DNA of 64,000 bases from Streptomyces corallincola (GTDB taxonomy: Bacteria > Actinomycetota > Actinomycetes > Streptomycetales > Streptomycetaceae), in NCBI RefSeq assembly GCF_019104725.1, contig NZ_JAHRXF010000005.1, positions 62,001 to 126,000 on the forward strand, given 5' to 3'. This document shows, piece after piece, positions 33,706 through 41,307 of the stretch. The position numbers and the translations under genes are program-made. Each line of letters opens with the position of its first letter. Position 1 is the first letter of the stretch. The notes under the pieces were generated by a model that worked only from the letters and a program-made list of their open reading frames with translations, had not been told where the DNA came from and did no database searches.

Positions 33706-35000
33706 GAGTGCGTCCCCGCTTCCGTGAGAGTGCCCGGCGCGGTGGGGGCCTCATCGGCCTCCCGGCGCCGGGACCGGCCCAGCAGGGCCAGTGCGAACAG
33801 CACGACGGCGGAACAGGCCGAGGTCGCGGCGAAGGTGCCGAACACCGCGCCCGGACCGAGTCCCGCCGCCAGGACCCAGCCGCCCAGCGAGGGAGCCAGG
33901 ATGGCGCCCGTCCTGCCCAGTCCATTGGACCAGCCGATGGCCGAGCCCCGCAGCCTGGCGGGATACGCGTCCGCCACCGAGGCGAGCAGCATGGTCAGGC
34001 TGGACTGGCCGCCGACGCCCACCACGACCACCAGCGCCATCAGCCCGGCGGTGCTGTCGGGCCGCAGGGCGAGGCCCACGATCCCGGCCGCCGTCATGAG
34101 CGCGCAGCACATCGCCACCGTCCGCGAACCCCAGCGGTGGGCGCAGGCCACGGCGACGAACGAGCCGATCACCGCGCCCAGGTTCATCGTCATGGAGAAC
34201 CGCAGGGCGGAGGTCAGCGGGTAGTGCAGCTCCTGCATGAGCGAGGTCAGCCAGGTGTTGATGCCGTACCACGTCAGCATGTTGGTGAAGGTGGCCAGCG
34301 CGAACAGCACGGTCAGCACAAGCATCGAGCCCCGGAACAGGTCGGAGGCGCGGGGCCGCCGCCCGGCCGGGGTGCCGTCCGCCGGGGCGAGGGCCGCCGC
34401 CGCGACGCGGTCCTTGAACTCCTGGGACTCCGGCAGCAGCGCCACACAGCCCGCCAGGACGACGACGGAGAACACGCCGCCGATGACGAACATGGTCCGC
34501 CAGCCGTGCGTGGGCAGCACGGACTGGGCGATCAGGGCGGCGGCACTGCCGCCGAGCGGCACCCCGCCCATCAGGATGTTGGAGACCAGCGCGGTGCGCC
34601 CCGCCTTGGAGTGCTCCTTGGCCAGCGCCAGCGCGGCCGGGATGACCGCGCCCATGCCGAGTCCGGCCAGGAAGCGGTAGAGGCTCAGTTCCCACGGTGC
34701 CTGCGCGGTGGCGCAGACGAACGTCCACACCGCGAACCAGGCCACCGAGGCGTTGATGAAGGGGCGGCGGCCGAACCGGTCGCAGAGCCGCCCCCCGGCC
34801 AGCGCTCCGAACAGCATGCCCGCGTAGACGTAGCTGCCGACGGCCCCGGCGTCCGCGCGGGTCAGGTGCCAGCCCGGTTCCTTCAGCAGGTCCGGCAGCA
34901 GCGCGCCGTAGACGATCAGGTCGTAGCCCTCGACGATCACGACGAGCGTACAGAGGGCCACCACGGTCCAGGCATGGGTCCGAAGGCGAGTAGGCGACAT
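33702..35000 (-). CDS. MFS transporter, aromatic acid:H+ symporter (AAHS) type
   Basis: A 432-residue major facilitator with twelve predicted spans. The AAHS signatures are the first-helix VVIVEGYDLIVYGALLPDLL with the conserved D-x-x-x-Y-G, and the loop 2-3 motif GGRLCDRFGRRPF. A second GSRTVAM-type loop occurs between helices 8 and 9. These carriers import 4-hydroxybenzoate, protocatechuate or hydroxyphenylpropionate with protons. ATG 35000 was preferred because GAGGAG is 6 nt upstream; GTG 35003 is an alternative. It leads the leftward operon with the aldolase and aldehyde dehydrogenase. Its promoter carries an IclR box. Confidence 0.92.
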   Translation of the reverse strand: MSPTRLRTHAWTVVALCTLVVIVEGYDLIVYGALLPDLLKEPGWHLTRADAGAVGSYVYAGMLFGALAGGRLCDRFGRRPFINASVAWFAVWTFVCATAQAPWELSLYRFLAGLGMGAVIPAALALAKEHSKAGRTALVSNILMGGVPLGGSAAALIAQSVLPTHGWRTMFVIGGVFSVVVLAGCVALLPESQEFKDRVAAAALAPADGTPAGRRPRASDLFRGSMLVLTVLFALATFTNMLTWYGINTWLTSLMQELHYPLTSALRFSMTMNLGAVIGSFVAVACAHRWGSRTVAMCCALMTAAGIVGLALRPDSTAGLMALVVVVGVGGQSSLTMLLASVADAYPARLRGSAIGWSNGLGRTGAILAPSLGGWVLAAGLGPGAVFGTFAATSACSAVVLFALALLGRSRRREADEAPTAPGTLTEAGTHS

Positions 35001-35062
35001 CACGGCTCCTCGAAGGGTGTCGTCCCGCAGCCGGTGCGTGTCCCGTACCCGGCTGTCCTCGC

Positions 35063-35109
35063 ACTATAGAGTCCTGAAAATTGGAATACAAGTCCTCTAA
35101 TTCAGGACT
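35063..35109 (-). promoter_or_regulatory. MFS operon promoter overlapped by an IclR box
   Basis: On the reverse strand TTGTAT (35091-35086) and TATAGT (35068-35063) are spaced by 17 bp, a good promoter about 60 nt upstream of the MFS start. AGTCCTGAA (35070-35078) and TTCAGGACT (35101-35109) form a 9-bp inverted repeat, with an extra AGTCCT at 35091. The element covers the -35 and spacer, so bound protein would occlude polymerase. Confidence 0.65.
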
Positions 35110-35175
35110 GCAAGGGATGAGGGTGGAGGCCGGGTGGGGGCGGGGGTGGACGCGGACGCCTCCGGACGGACAGAA

Positions 35176-35208
35176 AAGCGCACCCGCGCGGAATGCGTGG
35201 GTGCGCTT
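35176..35208 (-). terminator. Hairpin after the secreted propeller gene
   Basis: AAGCGCACCC at 35176-35185 pairs perfectly with GGGTGCGCTT at 35199-35208 across a 13-nt loop, 34 nt beyond the stop at 35243. Confidence 0.65.
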
Positions 35209-35242
35209 CGGGACGCCATGCGTTCGCGGCGGGACGGCGCCG

Positions 35243-36103
35243 CTACAGGCGCGTCAGCCCCTCCACCTGCCAGACGGAACCGTTCTGCCCGCTGGAGACC
35301 GCCTGTGCCACGCCCTGCCGGTCCAGGGTCAGGGTGAAGGTGTAGAGGCCGTTCAGCCGGGCGGCGACGGTGTGCGCGCCGGACGCCGGGTCGTAGCGGT
35401 GCACGTCCGAGCCCACCGTGAAGTAGACGCGGCCGTCCGGTCCGTAGGAGAGCGAGTCGGGCTCGTAGGCGTCGGTCGCCACCGTGGTGACCGCGCCGGA
35501 GGAGATGTTGACGCGCAGAATGCGCCGGGTGAACATGTCCCCCGTGTACGCGGAGCCCTTGCCGTCGAGGGCGACGCTCTGGGAGTAGCCGATGCCGCTC
35601 GCCACCGTGCGCACCGGCTGTCCCTCGCGCACCTCGAAGAGCTTGCCGGCGTTTCCGACGACGTAGACCGCGCCGTTCCCGTACGCGAGACCCTGTGCGG
35701 CGCCGACGCCGGAGGCGATCCTGGTGGTTCCCCCCGTGGCGAGATCGACCTTCGTGATGTTGCCGTCGAAATCACCGGTGTAGAGGTGTCCCGTGCCGTC
35801 GGCGGCGACACCGCGCAGGTTGCCGAGCCCCTGGGCGACGGTGCGCACCGCCCCCGTCGCCGTGGTCACCTCGACCACTCTGCCGTCGCGGAAGGTCTGG
35901 TAGTCGTGGCCCAGACTGTCCGTGGCGATCCGGGTCGGGTCGCCCAGGCCGGTGGCCGCGGCCTTGCACGCGGAGGAGGGGCAGGCCACCGCGGGCGTGC
36001 CGACGGCGGCCGAGGCGCCGGTGGTGAGCGGGCCGGCGAGGGCGAGAGCGGCGGCGGTCAGGCTGACGGCCGCGGTACGGCGGGCGAAGGCGCGGAAGTT
36101 CAA
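35243..36103 (-). CDS. Secreted SMP-30/NHL-like beta-propeller protein
   Basis: A 286-residue exported protein. The signal peptide (FRAFARRTAAVSLTAAALALAGPLTTGASA) has an arginine pair and an ASA cleavage site. The mature domain repeats about six times a GVAADGTGHLYTGDFDG-like blade (RIATDSLGHDYQTF, GLAYGNGAVYVVGNAG, SVALDGKGSAYTGDMF, SLSYGPDGRVYFTVG), the pattern of NHL or SMP-30 propellers. TTG 36103 was chosen since GAGGGAG lies 7 nt upstream; the longer GTG/ATG frame has no leader logic. A cysteine pair (CPSSAC) follows the signal. Function may be a lactonase or a binding protein; no catalytic residues were identified. Confidence 0.82.
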   Translation of the reverse strand: MNFRAFARRTAAVSLTAAALALAGPLTTGASAAVGTPAVACPSSACKAAATGLGDPTRIATDSLGHDYQTFRDGRVVEVTTATGAVRTVAQGLGNLRGVAADGTGHLYTGDFDGNITKVDLATGGTTRIASGVGAAQGLAYGNGAVYVVGNAGKLFEVREGQPVRTVASGIGYSQSVALDGKGSAYTGDMFTRRILRVNISSGAVTTVATDAYEPDSLSYGPDGRVYFTVGSDVHRYDPASGAHTVAARLNGLYTFTLTLDRQGVAQAVSSGQNGSVWQVEGLTRL

Positions 36104-36131
36104 GGATGTGCTCCCTCGATGGGTGGGCGGG

Positions 36132-36167
36132 GCGCCAAGTGACCGTATGGGCAAGGCCACTTGGCGC
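36132..36167. promoter_or_regulatory. Inverted repeat between the propeller and LuxR-like genes
   Basis: GCGCCAAGTG (36132-36141) and CACTTGGCGC (36158-36167) are perfect inverse copies 16 nt apart in the 182-nt divergent gap. A second weaker pair, ATTTGC and GCAAAT (36221-36226 and 36240-36245), lies in an AT-rich patch closer to the regulator gene. These are likely operator and promoter sites. Confidence 0.45.
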
Positions 36168-36285
36168 GATTTCGACCTATTGTTATCCGACGTGCGGGGA
36201 AAAGCCCATAGTTTGCTTATATTTGCGCGCGATGGGGCGGCAAATAAGGTGATGGCGCCGTATCGGAAAACGGGAGTGAAGAACG

Positions 36286-37251
36286 ATGCCCTCGGAGCCC
36301 CTGCGTGCCCTCGGACTGTCCGAGGCCGCCGAGTCGTCCTATCTCGACCTCATGGAGACCGGCGAGTGCGACCTCGCCGAACTCGGCGCGCGCCGCGCGC
36401 TCACCGGCCCCCGGCTGGGGCTCGCGCTGGCCGAGCTGGAGGCCGTGGGCCTGGTGCACCTGCGCGCCGACCGGGTCGTGCCCGTACCGCCCCGGCTCGC
36501 CCTGGAGGCGCTCGCCGCCCGGCGTTCGCGCGAGGCGGCCCTCGCGCGGGAGAGCGCCGAGATCCTGTCGCAGATGTGGTCGCGCGGCTCCGGGCGCCGT
36601 GCCGACTTCGAGCTGCTGCCCTCACACGAGGCCGGGCGCCGGGTCCTCGACGGCATCCAGCGCGACGCCCGCGAACGCGTGCGCGCCATGACCCTGGGCA
36701 ACCTCTCCGCCGAGGGCAGCCGCATCGTGGACGGCCTCTTCGACGCCCTCGCCCGCGGGGTGCGCTACGAGGTCATCTACGGCGCCCACGTCCTGCGCGA
36801 CCTGGACGCCCTGCACATGGTGCAGCGGTGCGTGGAGGCGGGCGAGAAGGCGCGGGTGTTCGCGCACGTGCCGATGAACCTGACCATCGTGGACGACCGG
36901 TGGGCGCTGGTCGCGGCCCGCCGCACCGCCGACGGCGGCGGCAGACCGCGGGTCGCGGCCGTGGTCGTGCACGACTCGCCGTTCCTCACCGGGCTCGTGG
37001 GGTTCTTCGACGCCTTCTGGCGGATGGCGGTGCCCATCACCAGCTCCTCGCCCGGCGAGGACACCGCCTCCCGCGAGCACAAGCAACTGCTCACCTATCT
37101 CAGCGCCGGGCTCACCGACGAGGCCATCGCGCGCGAGTTCGGGGTGAGTGAGCGGACCGTCGCCCGCCGGGTCAGCCGACTCCAGGAACTGCTGGGCGCC
37201 CAGACCCGCTTCCAGCTCGGGCTCCAGGCGGCCCGGCAGGGGTGGCTCTGA
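36286..37251 (+). CDS. Transcriptional regulator with C-terminal LuxR-type HTH
   Basis: A 321-residue regulator. The N-terminal 75 residues form a TrmB-like helix-turn-helix (LRALGLSEAAESSYLDLMETG, then ALAELEAVGLVHLRADRVVPVPP). A central alpha/beta part contains ARERVRAMTLGN and RGVRYEVIYGAHVL, similar to a phospholipase D-like sensing fold. The C-terminal HTH reads LLTYLSAGLTDEAIAREFGVSERTVARRVSRLQELLGAQTRFQLGLQAARQGWL (in parts), a LuxR type. This class is frequent in Streptomyces. ATG 36286 has GGGAG about 10 nt upstream. It diverges from the secreted propeller gene, its probable target. Confidence 0.86.
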   Translation: MPSEPLRALGLSEAAESSYLDLMETGECDLAELGARRALTGPRLGLALAELEAVGLVHLRADRVVPVPPRLALEALAARRSREAALARESAEILSQMWSRGSGRRADFELLPSHEAGRRVLDGIQRDARERVRAMTLGNLSAEGSRIVDGLFDALARGVRYEVIYGAHVLRDLDALHMVQRCVEAGEKARVFAHVPMNLTIVDDRWALVAARRTADGGGRPRVAAVVVHDSPFLTGLVGFFDAFWRMAVPITSSSPGEDTASREHKQLLTYLSAGLTDEAIAREFGVSERTVARRVSRLQELLGAQTRFQLGLQAARQGWL

Positions 37252-37252
37252 G

Positions 37253-37273
37253 AAAGCGAACAGAATTCGCTTT
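37253..37273 (+). terminator. Hairpin just after the LuxR-like gene
   Basis: AAAGCGAA and TTCGCTTT form a perfect 8-bp stem with a 5-nt loop, 1 nt after the stop. It is followed by an AT-richer stretch with a TTGCT-CA-AGCAA palindrome. Nothing else was found up to the LysR stop at 37505. Confidence 0.6.
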
Positions 37274-37504
37274 GCTCAAGCAATTGATCTCGGATCGAAA
37301 AAGGGCGTGCTGAACACCCGTACCCGATCCACCCGAACGGACGTCGGCGCCGCACCTCCCGTCCCCTACACGGCCGGAACCCGCGGAACGGTTCACAGCG
37401 GGTACGAAAAGCGGCCGGGGCGGCCTGTGCCGGGGCGCCCAGGGCCGAGGCGCACGGTGCCGGGGGAGGGGCGGCGGGGGCGGGCGCGGGAAGGCGGGCG
37501 GTGC

Positions 37505-38374
37505 TCACCGGTTGCCCAGGGTCTCCCCGGCCGCCTCGGCGAAGTCGTCGATGAGCGGGGCCCGCCGGGACGCCACCCAGGCGAGCGCCACCTCGTTGGG
37601 ACCGATGTCCTCCACGGGCAGCGGCACCACGTCCGGCCGGGTGTAGAAGTTCGCGGTGGACAGCGGGATCACCGCGATGCCCGCCCCGGCCGCGACCAGT
37701 TCGAGTTTCTCCTCCACCTGGTGCATCACCGGCACCTCGGGCCGCCGCCGTCCGCGCAGCTCCACGGCGATGTCCCGCCACTCGGGGACGGCGTCCGGGT
37801 CCTGGAGCAGATGTTCCGCCGCCAGGTCCCCGATGGTCACCGACGCCCGGTCCGCCAGCCGGTGCCCGATCGGCAGCACCACCACCCGCGGCTCCTTGAA
37901 CAGCGGCAGCACGGTCAGCCCCTGCGGGTCGATCGGCAGCCGGACCACGCTCACGTCCGCCCGGCCGTCCACCAGCACCTCCACCTGGTCGTCCCAGCTG
38001 GTGCGCAGCAGACGGACGTTGACGGTGGGATGGCGGCCGGTGAACACCACCATCGCCGGGGTCACCGTGATCCCCGGCATGAAGCCGATCGTGAGGGTCG
38101 GCGTGCCCTGCGCGGCGGTCTTCACCCGGCGCAGCAGCGCCTGCGCGGACGCCAGCAGCGGCACCGCGTCCTCCAGCAGTTGTTCCCCGGCCGGGGTGAG
38201 CAGCGTGCCGCGCCGGTCCCGGTCGAAGACCTCCGCACCGAGGTCGTCCTCCAGACTGCGGATCTGCCGGGACAGCACCGGCTGCGCGATGTGCAGCCGT
38301 TCGGCCGCCCGCCCGAAGTGGAGTTCCTCGGCCACGGCCACGAAGTACCGGAGCTTCCGCAGGTCAAGATCCAC
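37505..38374 (-). CDS. LysR-family transcriptional regulator
   Basis: A 289-residue LysR regulator. The DNA-binding end is DLRKLRYFVAVAEELHFGRAAERLHIAQPVLSRQIRSLEDDLGAEVFDR (in parts), the most conserved LysR block; the effector domain follows with LTIGFMPGITVTPAMVVF and GRADVSVVRLPIDPQGLTVLPLF. This FPA/LPID style resembles regulators of small-molecule efflux and oxidoreductase genes. GTG 38374 gives the standard length. It lies 170 nt downstream of the epimerase gene in the same orientation, so it has no divergent target of its own; the nested repeat at 39472-39584 is a candidate site. Confidence 0.9.
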   Translation of the reverse strand: MDLDLRKLRYFVAVAEELHFGRAAERLHIAQPVLSRQIRSLEDDLGAEVFDRDRRGTLLTPAGEQLLEDAVPLLASAQALLRRVKTAAQGTPTLTIGFMPGITVTPAMVVFTGRHPTVNVRLLRTSWDDQVEVLVDGRADVSVVRLPIDPQGLTVLPLFKEPRVVVLPIGHRLADRASVTIGDLAAEHLLQDPDAVPEWRDIAVELRGRRRPEVPVMHQVEEKLELVAAGAGIAVIPLSTANFYTRPDVVPLPVEDIGPNEVALAWVASRRAPLIDDFAEAAGETLGNR

Positions 38375-38544
38375 CCGGTGTCACCGCTCATTCTCTGGGG
38401 AGGGCGGCCCCGCGTCCGCGCCGGACCGTCCCTGGGAAAAACGCCTGCCCCGGCCGTCCACTGCGACGACCGAGGCATGAGGGCATGAATCTACCGCCCG
38501 GACCCGGTGGACGGCCGCCGCCCACCGCTGTGTCCGGGACCGGG

Positions 38545-39405
38545 TCACTCGCCGCGCGCGAGGACACCCAGCGGGTCGGTGTACTTCGGCTTCCAGCCCA
38601 GCTCCGCCTCGGCGCGCGCCGGGGTGAGCTGCTGGTCCAGCACGAACGCGTCCGCGACGGCGCCCATCTGCTCGTACGCCTGGTCCAGCGTGATGGAGGC
38701 GACCTTGCCCTCCAGGCCCACGGACTTGGCGACCGCGAGGGAGACGTCCTTGGCGGTCGGGTTCACGCCGCCGACACCCGCGTACACGGAACCGGCCTTG
38801 GCCTTCAGCGCGGCCACGTACAGCTCGGCGATGTCCTCGATGTGGACCAGTGCCCAGCGGTTGGCGCCGTCACCGATGAAGGGGATGACACCGGCCTCCT
38901 TGCCGGGGGCGGTGTAGAAGATGTCGATGAGGCGGTTCTCGCCGCCGTACAGCAGCCCCGGCTGCACCACCACGGGGCGTCCGCCCTGCTCGGCGCGGGC
39001 GAGGACGGCGTCCTCGACGGGCTTGCGCCAGGCGACCAGGCCCGGCGGGTTCCAGGGGGCGGTCTCGTCCACGACACCGTTGGTGTCGCCGTAGACCCAG
39101 GTGCCGCCGGTGTGCACGTAGGTGCCGGTGCCGATGCCGTCCTGCATCGCGGTGGCCGCGGCGAGGTCCTCGTCACCCGTCTCGGCCTGCGCGAGGTGTA
39201 CGACGGCCTCCGCGCGGGCGGCGGCGGCGTTCAGTACACCGAGGTCGCCCAGCCCGCCGCGCACCGGCGTCGCTCCCACGGAGCTGACGATCTCGGCGGC
39301 GCGGTCGTTGCGCGCCAGGGCCTCGACGGTGTGCCCGTGCTTGACGAGGGCGCTGATCGTGGCCTGGCCGATGTATCCGGATCCGCCGGTGAGGAAGACC
39401 TTCAT
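38545..39405 (-). CDS. NAD(P)-dependent epimerase/reductase, extended SDR fold
   Basis: A 286-residue extended short-chain dehydrogenase-like protein. The cofactor loop FLTGGSGYIGQATI occupies residues 4-17, followed by VVHLAQAETGDED and YVHTGGTWVYGD; the usual Y-x-x-x-K is not obvious and is replaced by VAWRKPVEDAVL, so it may belong to an atypical SDR group. VVVQPGLLYGGENRLIDIF and NRWALVHIEDIAELYVAAL are the substrate and dimer segments. ATG 39405 starts directly at the Rossmann strand. It diverges from an MFS exporter across 425 nt holding a strong nested inverted repeat, so the two are likely co-induced. Confidence 0.86.
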   Translation of the reverse strand: MKVFLTGGSGYIGQATISALVKHGHTVEALARNDRAAEIVSSVGATPVRGGLGDLGVLNAAAARAEAVVHLAQAETGDEDLAAATAMQDGIGTGTYVHTGGTWVYGDTNGVVDETAPWNPPGLVAWRKPVEDAVLARAEQGGRPVVVQPGLLYGGENRLIDIFYTAPGKEAGVIPFIGDGANRWALVHIEDIAELYVAALKAKAGSVYAGVGGVNPTAKDVSLAVAKSVGLEGKVASITLDQAYEQMGAVADAFVLDQQLTPARAEAELGWKPKYTDPLGVLARGE

Positions 39406-39471
39406 TGCGTGGCTCCAAATCTCCGTAGTTCGCTTGCTTCGTCATCCAGCCTGCGCCCCAGGTCGGGCCGT

Positions 39472-39584
39472 GTCCAAGACCCTTTGCGCGCTCTCTGATA
39501 CCCGGCCGGTATGAGCGGTGATGCGTCCGGGGTATGGACAGTCATGTCCGACGGGTATCAGAGATGCCGAAACAGGTCTTGGAC
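39472..39584. promoter_or_regulatory. Nested inverted repeat in the epimerase/MFS divergent promoter region
   Basis: Two pairs of perfect inverse arms are nested: GTCCAAGACC (39472-39481) with GGTCTTGGAC (39575-39584), and TCTCTGATACCC (39492-39503) with GGGTATCAGAGA (39553-39564). The gap between outer and inner arm is 10 nt on both sides. Further GGTATG half-sites lie between them near 39508 and 39531. The region reads as two mirror-image promoter-operator units. The rest of the 39406-39830 gap shows no gene. Confidence 0.7.
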
Positions 39585-39830
39585 TTTCCCCGGCGTCCGC
39601 CCGAAGCTGAATGAGGCCCCGCCAGAGGGGCCGTGAGCCTGTGACCGCCGGCGGCCCGAATCGGAGCGCCGGAACCGGCCGAGCACCGCACGGAGCCGTA
39701 CGCCGACGTACGGAGGACGCGGGAGCAGTACGGGAGCGCCCCCCTTGGAGAGCGCCCGCCGGACCGGGATTCAGCAACGTCGCTGCGCGCCGCAGACCAG
39801 CTCAGTGCTTCATGTACGAGGAGATGCTCC

Positions 39831-41063
39831 ATGTCCCAGACCGCAGTGCGGCCCGCCCCGAAGGCGGCTGCCGCCAACCCCGGCATATCGCGTGCCCTGA
39901 CCTTGCTCCTGGCAGTGGCCACCGGTGCGATAGCCGCCAACCTGTACTACGCCCAGCCGCTCCTCGACGTGATCGCGCGCTCGCTCGGCACCTCCACCGG
40001 CACCGCCGGTGTCATCGTCACCGTCACCCAGCTCGGCTTCGCCTTCGGCCTGGTCTTCGTACTGCCGCTCGCGGACATCCTGCGCCGCCGCTCCCTGCTG
40101 ACCGGCCTGCTCGTGGTGGACGCCGCCGCCCTCGCCGCCGTCGGTGTGGCCCCCGGTATCGCCGTCGCGCTGATCGCGTTCGCCGCGCTCGGCCTCGCCA
40201 ACGTCGCCGCCCAGGTCCTGGTGCCCGCCGCCGCCCAGCTCGCCAACGACGAACAGCGCGGACGCACCGTCGCCACCGTCATCAGCGGTCTGCTCACCGG
40301 CATGCTGCTGGCCCGTACCGTCGCCGGTGTCGTCACCCAACTGGTCGGCTGGCGGCCCCTGTTCATCGGTGCCGCCGTGCTGATGGTCGTGGTGAACCTC
40401 GTGCTGCGCCGCGCCCTGCACGGGCTGGACGGCGCCCCCGCCCAGCGCGTGGGCTACGGCGAGGTGCTGCGCTCCACCGTCCGCATCTACCGCACCAACT
40501 CCGCGGTCCGCGTCCGCTCCGCCTACGGCGCCCTCGGCTTCGCCGCGTTCAGCGTCTTCTGGTCCACCGCCGCGCTCCAGCTGAGCCGGGCCCCCTTCCA
40601 CTACTCGCCCGCCGTCATCGGCCTGTTCGGTCTGCTCGGCGCCGCCGGTGCCACCGCCGCCAACCTCACCGGGCGCGTCCGCAAGCACACCCACCCGATG
40701 CCGACCGCCGTCGCCATCGCCCTGATCGGTGTCTCGTACGCCGTGCTGCTGCTCGCCGGGAACACCCTCGGCGGGATCATCGCCGGTGTGCTGATCCTCG
40801 ACATCGGTGTGCAGGGCCTGCACGTCCTCAACCAGCGCGTCATCTACGACGTGGACGCCGCCGCCCGCAACCGGGTCAACAGCATCTACATGACGTTCTA
40901 CTTCGTCGGCGGTGCCATCGGCTCCGCGCTCGCCTCGGCCCTGTGGTCGCAGGCGGGTTGGGCGGGCATCTGCCTCACCGGACTCGGCGTCACCGCGCTG
41001 GCCGCCGTCCTCTGGGCCGCCACCGCCTTCCGCGGCCGCCGCGCCGTGGCCGCCGCCCACTGA
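39831..41063 (+). CDS. MFS exporter (YnfM/arabinose-efflux type)
   Basis: A 410-residue major facilitator with twelve hydrophobic spans. It starts after an Ala/Pro-rich 20-residue N-terminus; IAANLYYAQPLLDVIARSLG is the usual first extracellular segment of this subfamily. The loop 2-3 motif is ADILRRRSLL and the later antiporter-like region is LLTGMLLARTVAGVVTQLVGWRPLF. Members usually export small organic molecules or drugs. ATG 39831 follows a GAGGAGATGCTCC ribosome-binding segment. It diverges from the epimerase gene and ends at a strong hairpin terminator. Confidence 0.9.
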   Translation: MSQTAVRPAPKAAAANPGISRALTLLLAVATGAIAANLYYAQPLLDVIARSLGTSTGTAGVIVTVTQLGFAFGLVFVLPLADILRRRSLLTGLLVVDAAALAAVGVAPGIAVALIAFAALGLANVAAQVLVPAAAQLANDEQRGRTVATVISGLLTGMLLARTVAGVVTQLVGWRPLFIGAAVLMVVVNLVLRRALHGLDGAPAQRVGYGEVLRSTVRIYRTNSAVRVRSAYGALGFAAFSVFWSTAALQLSRAPFHYSPAVIGLFGLLGAAGATAANLTGRVRKHTHPMPTAVAIALIGVSYAVLLLAGNTLGGIIAGVLILDIGVQGLHVLNQRVIYDVDAAARNRVNSIYMTFYFVGGAIGSALASALWSQAGWAGICLTGLGVTALAAVLWAATAFRGRRAVAAAH

Positions 41064-41121
41064 CGCCGGGCCGGACACCCCGGCCCGCCGAACCGGCCAT
41101 CCCACCCCATGCCTGGCCGAA

Positions 41122-41164
41122 ACCCGTTGCCGCCGCCGGTCCCCGACCGGCGGCGGCAACGGGT
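41122..41164 (+). terminator. 20-bp perfect hairpin after the MFS gene
   Basis: The arm ACCCGTTGCCGCCGCCGGTC (41122-41141) pairs without mismatch with its inverse at 41145-41164 around a 3-nt loop, 58 nt past the MFS stop. Confidence 0.85.
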
Positions 41165-41307
41165 CACCGCACGACTACAGGTACGCTCGGCAGTCCGCTC
41201 CCCGCACGGGGTGCGGACCGCGCCCGTCGGCCGGTCACCCGTGCGGTCGGCCGGACCACTTCATCGAAGCCGCGACTCGTCGTCATCAGGGACGCAAGAG
41301 GGACACT

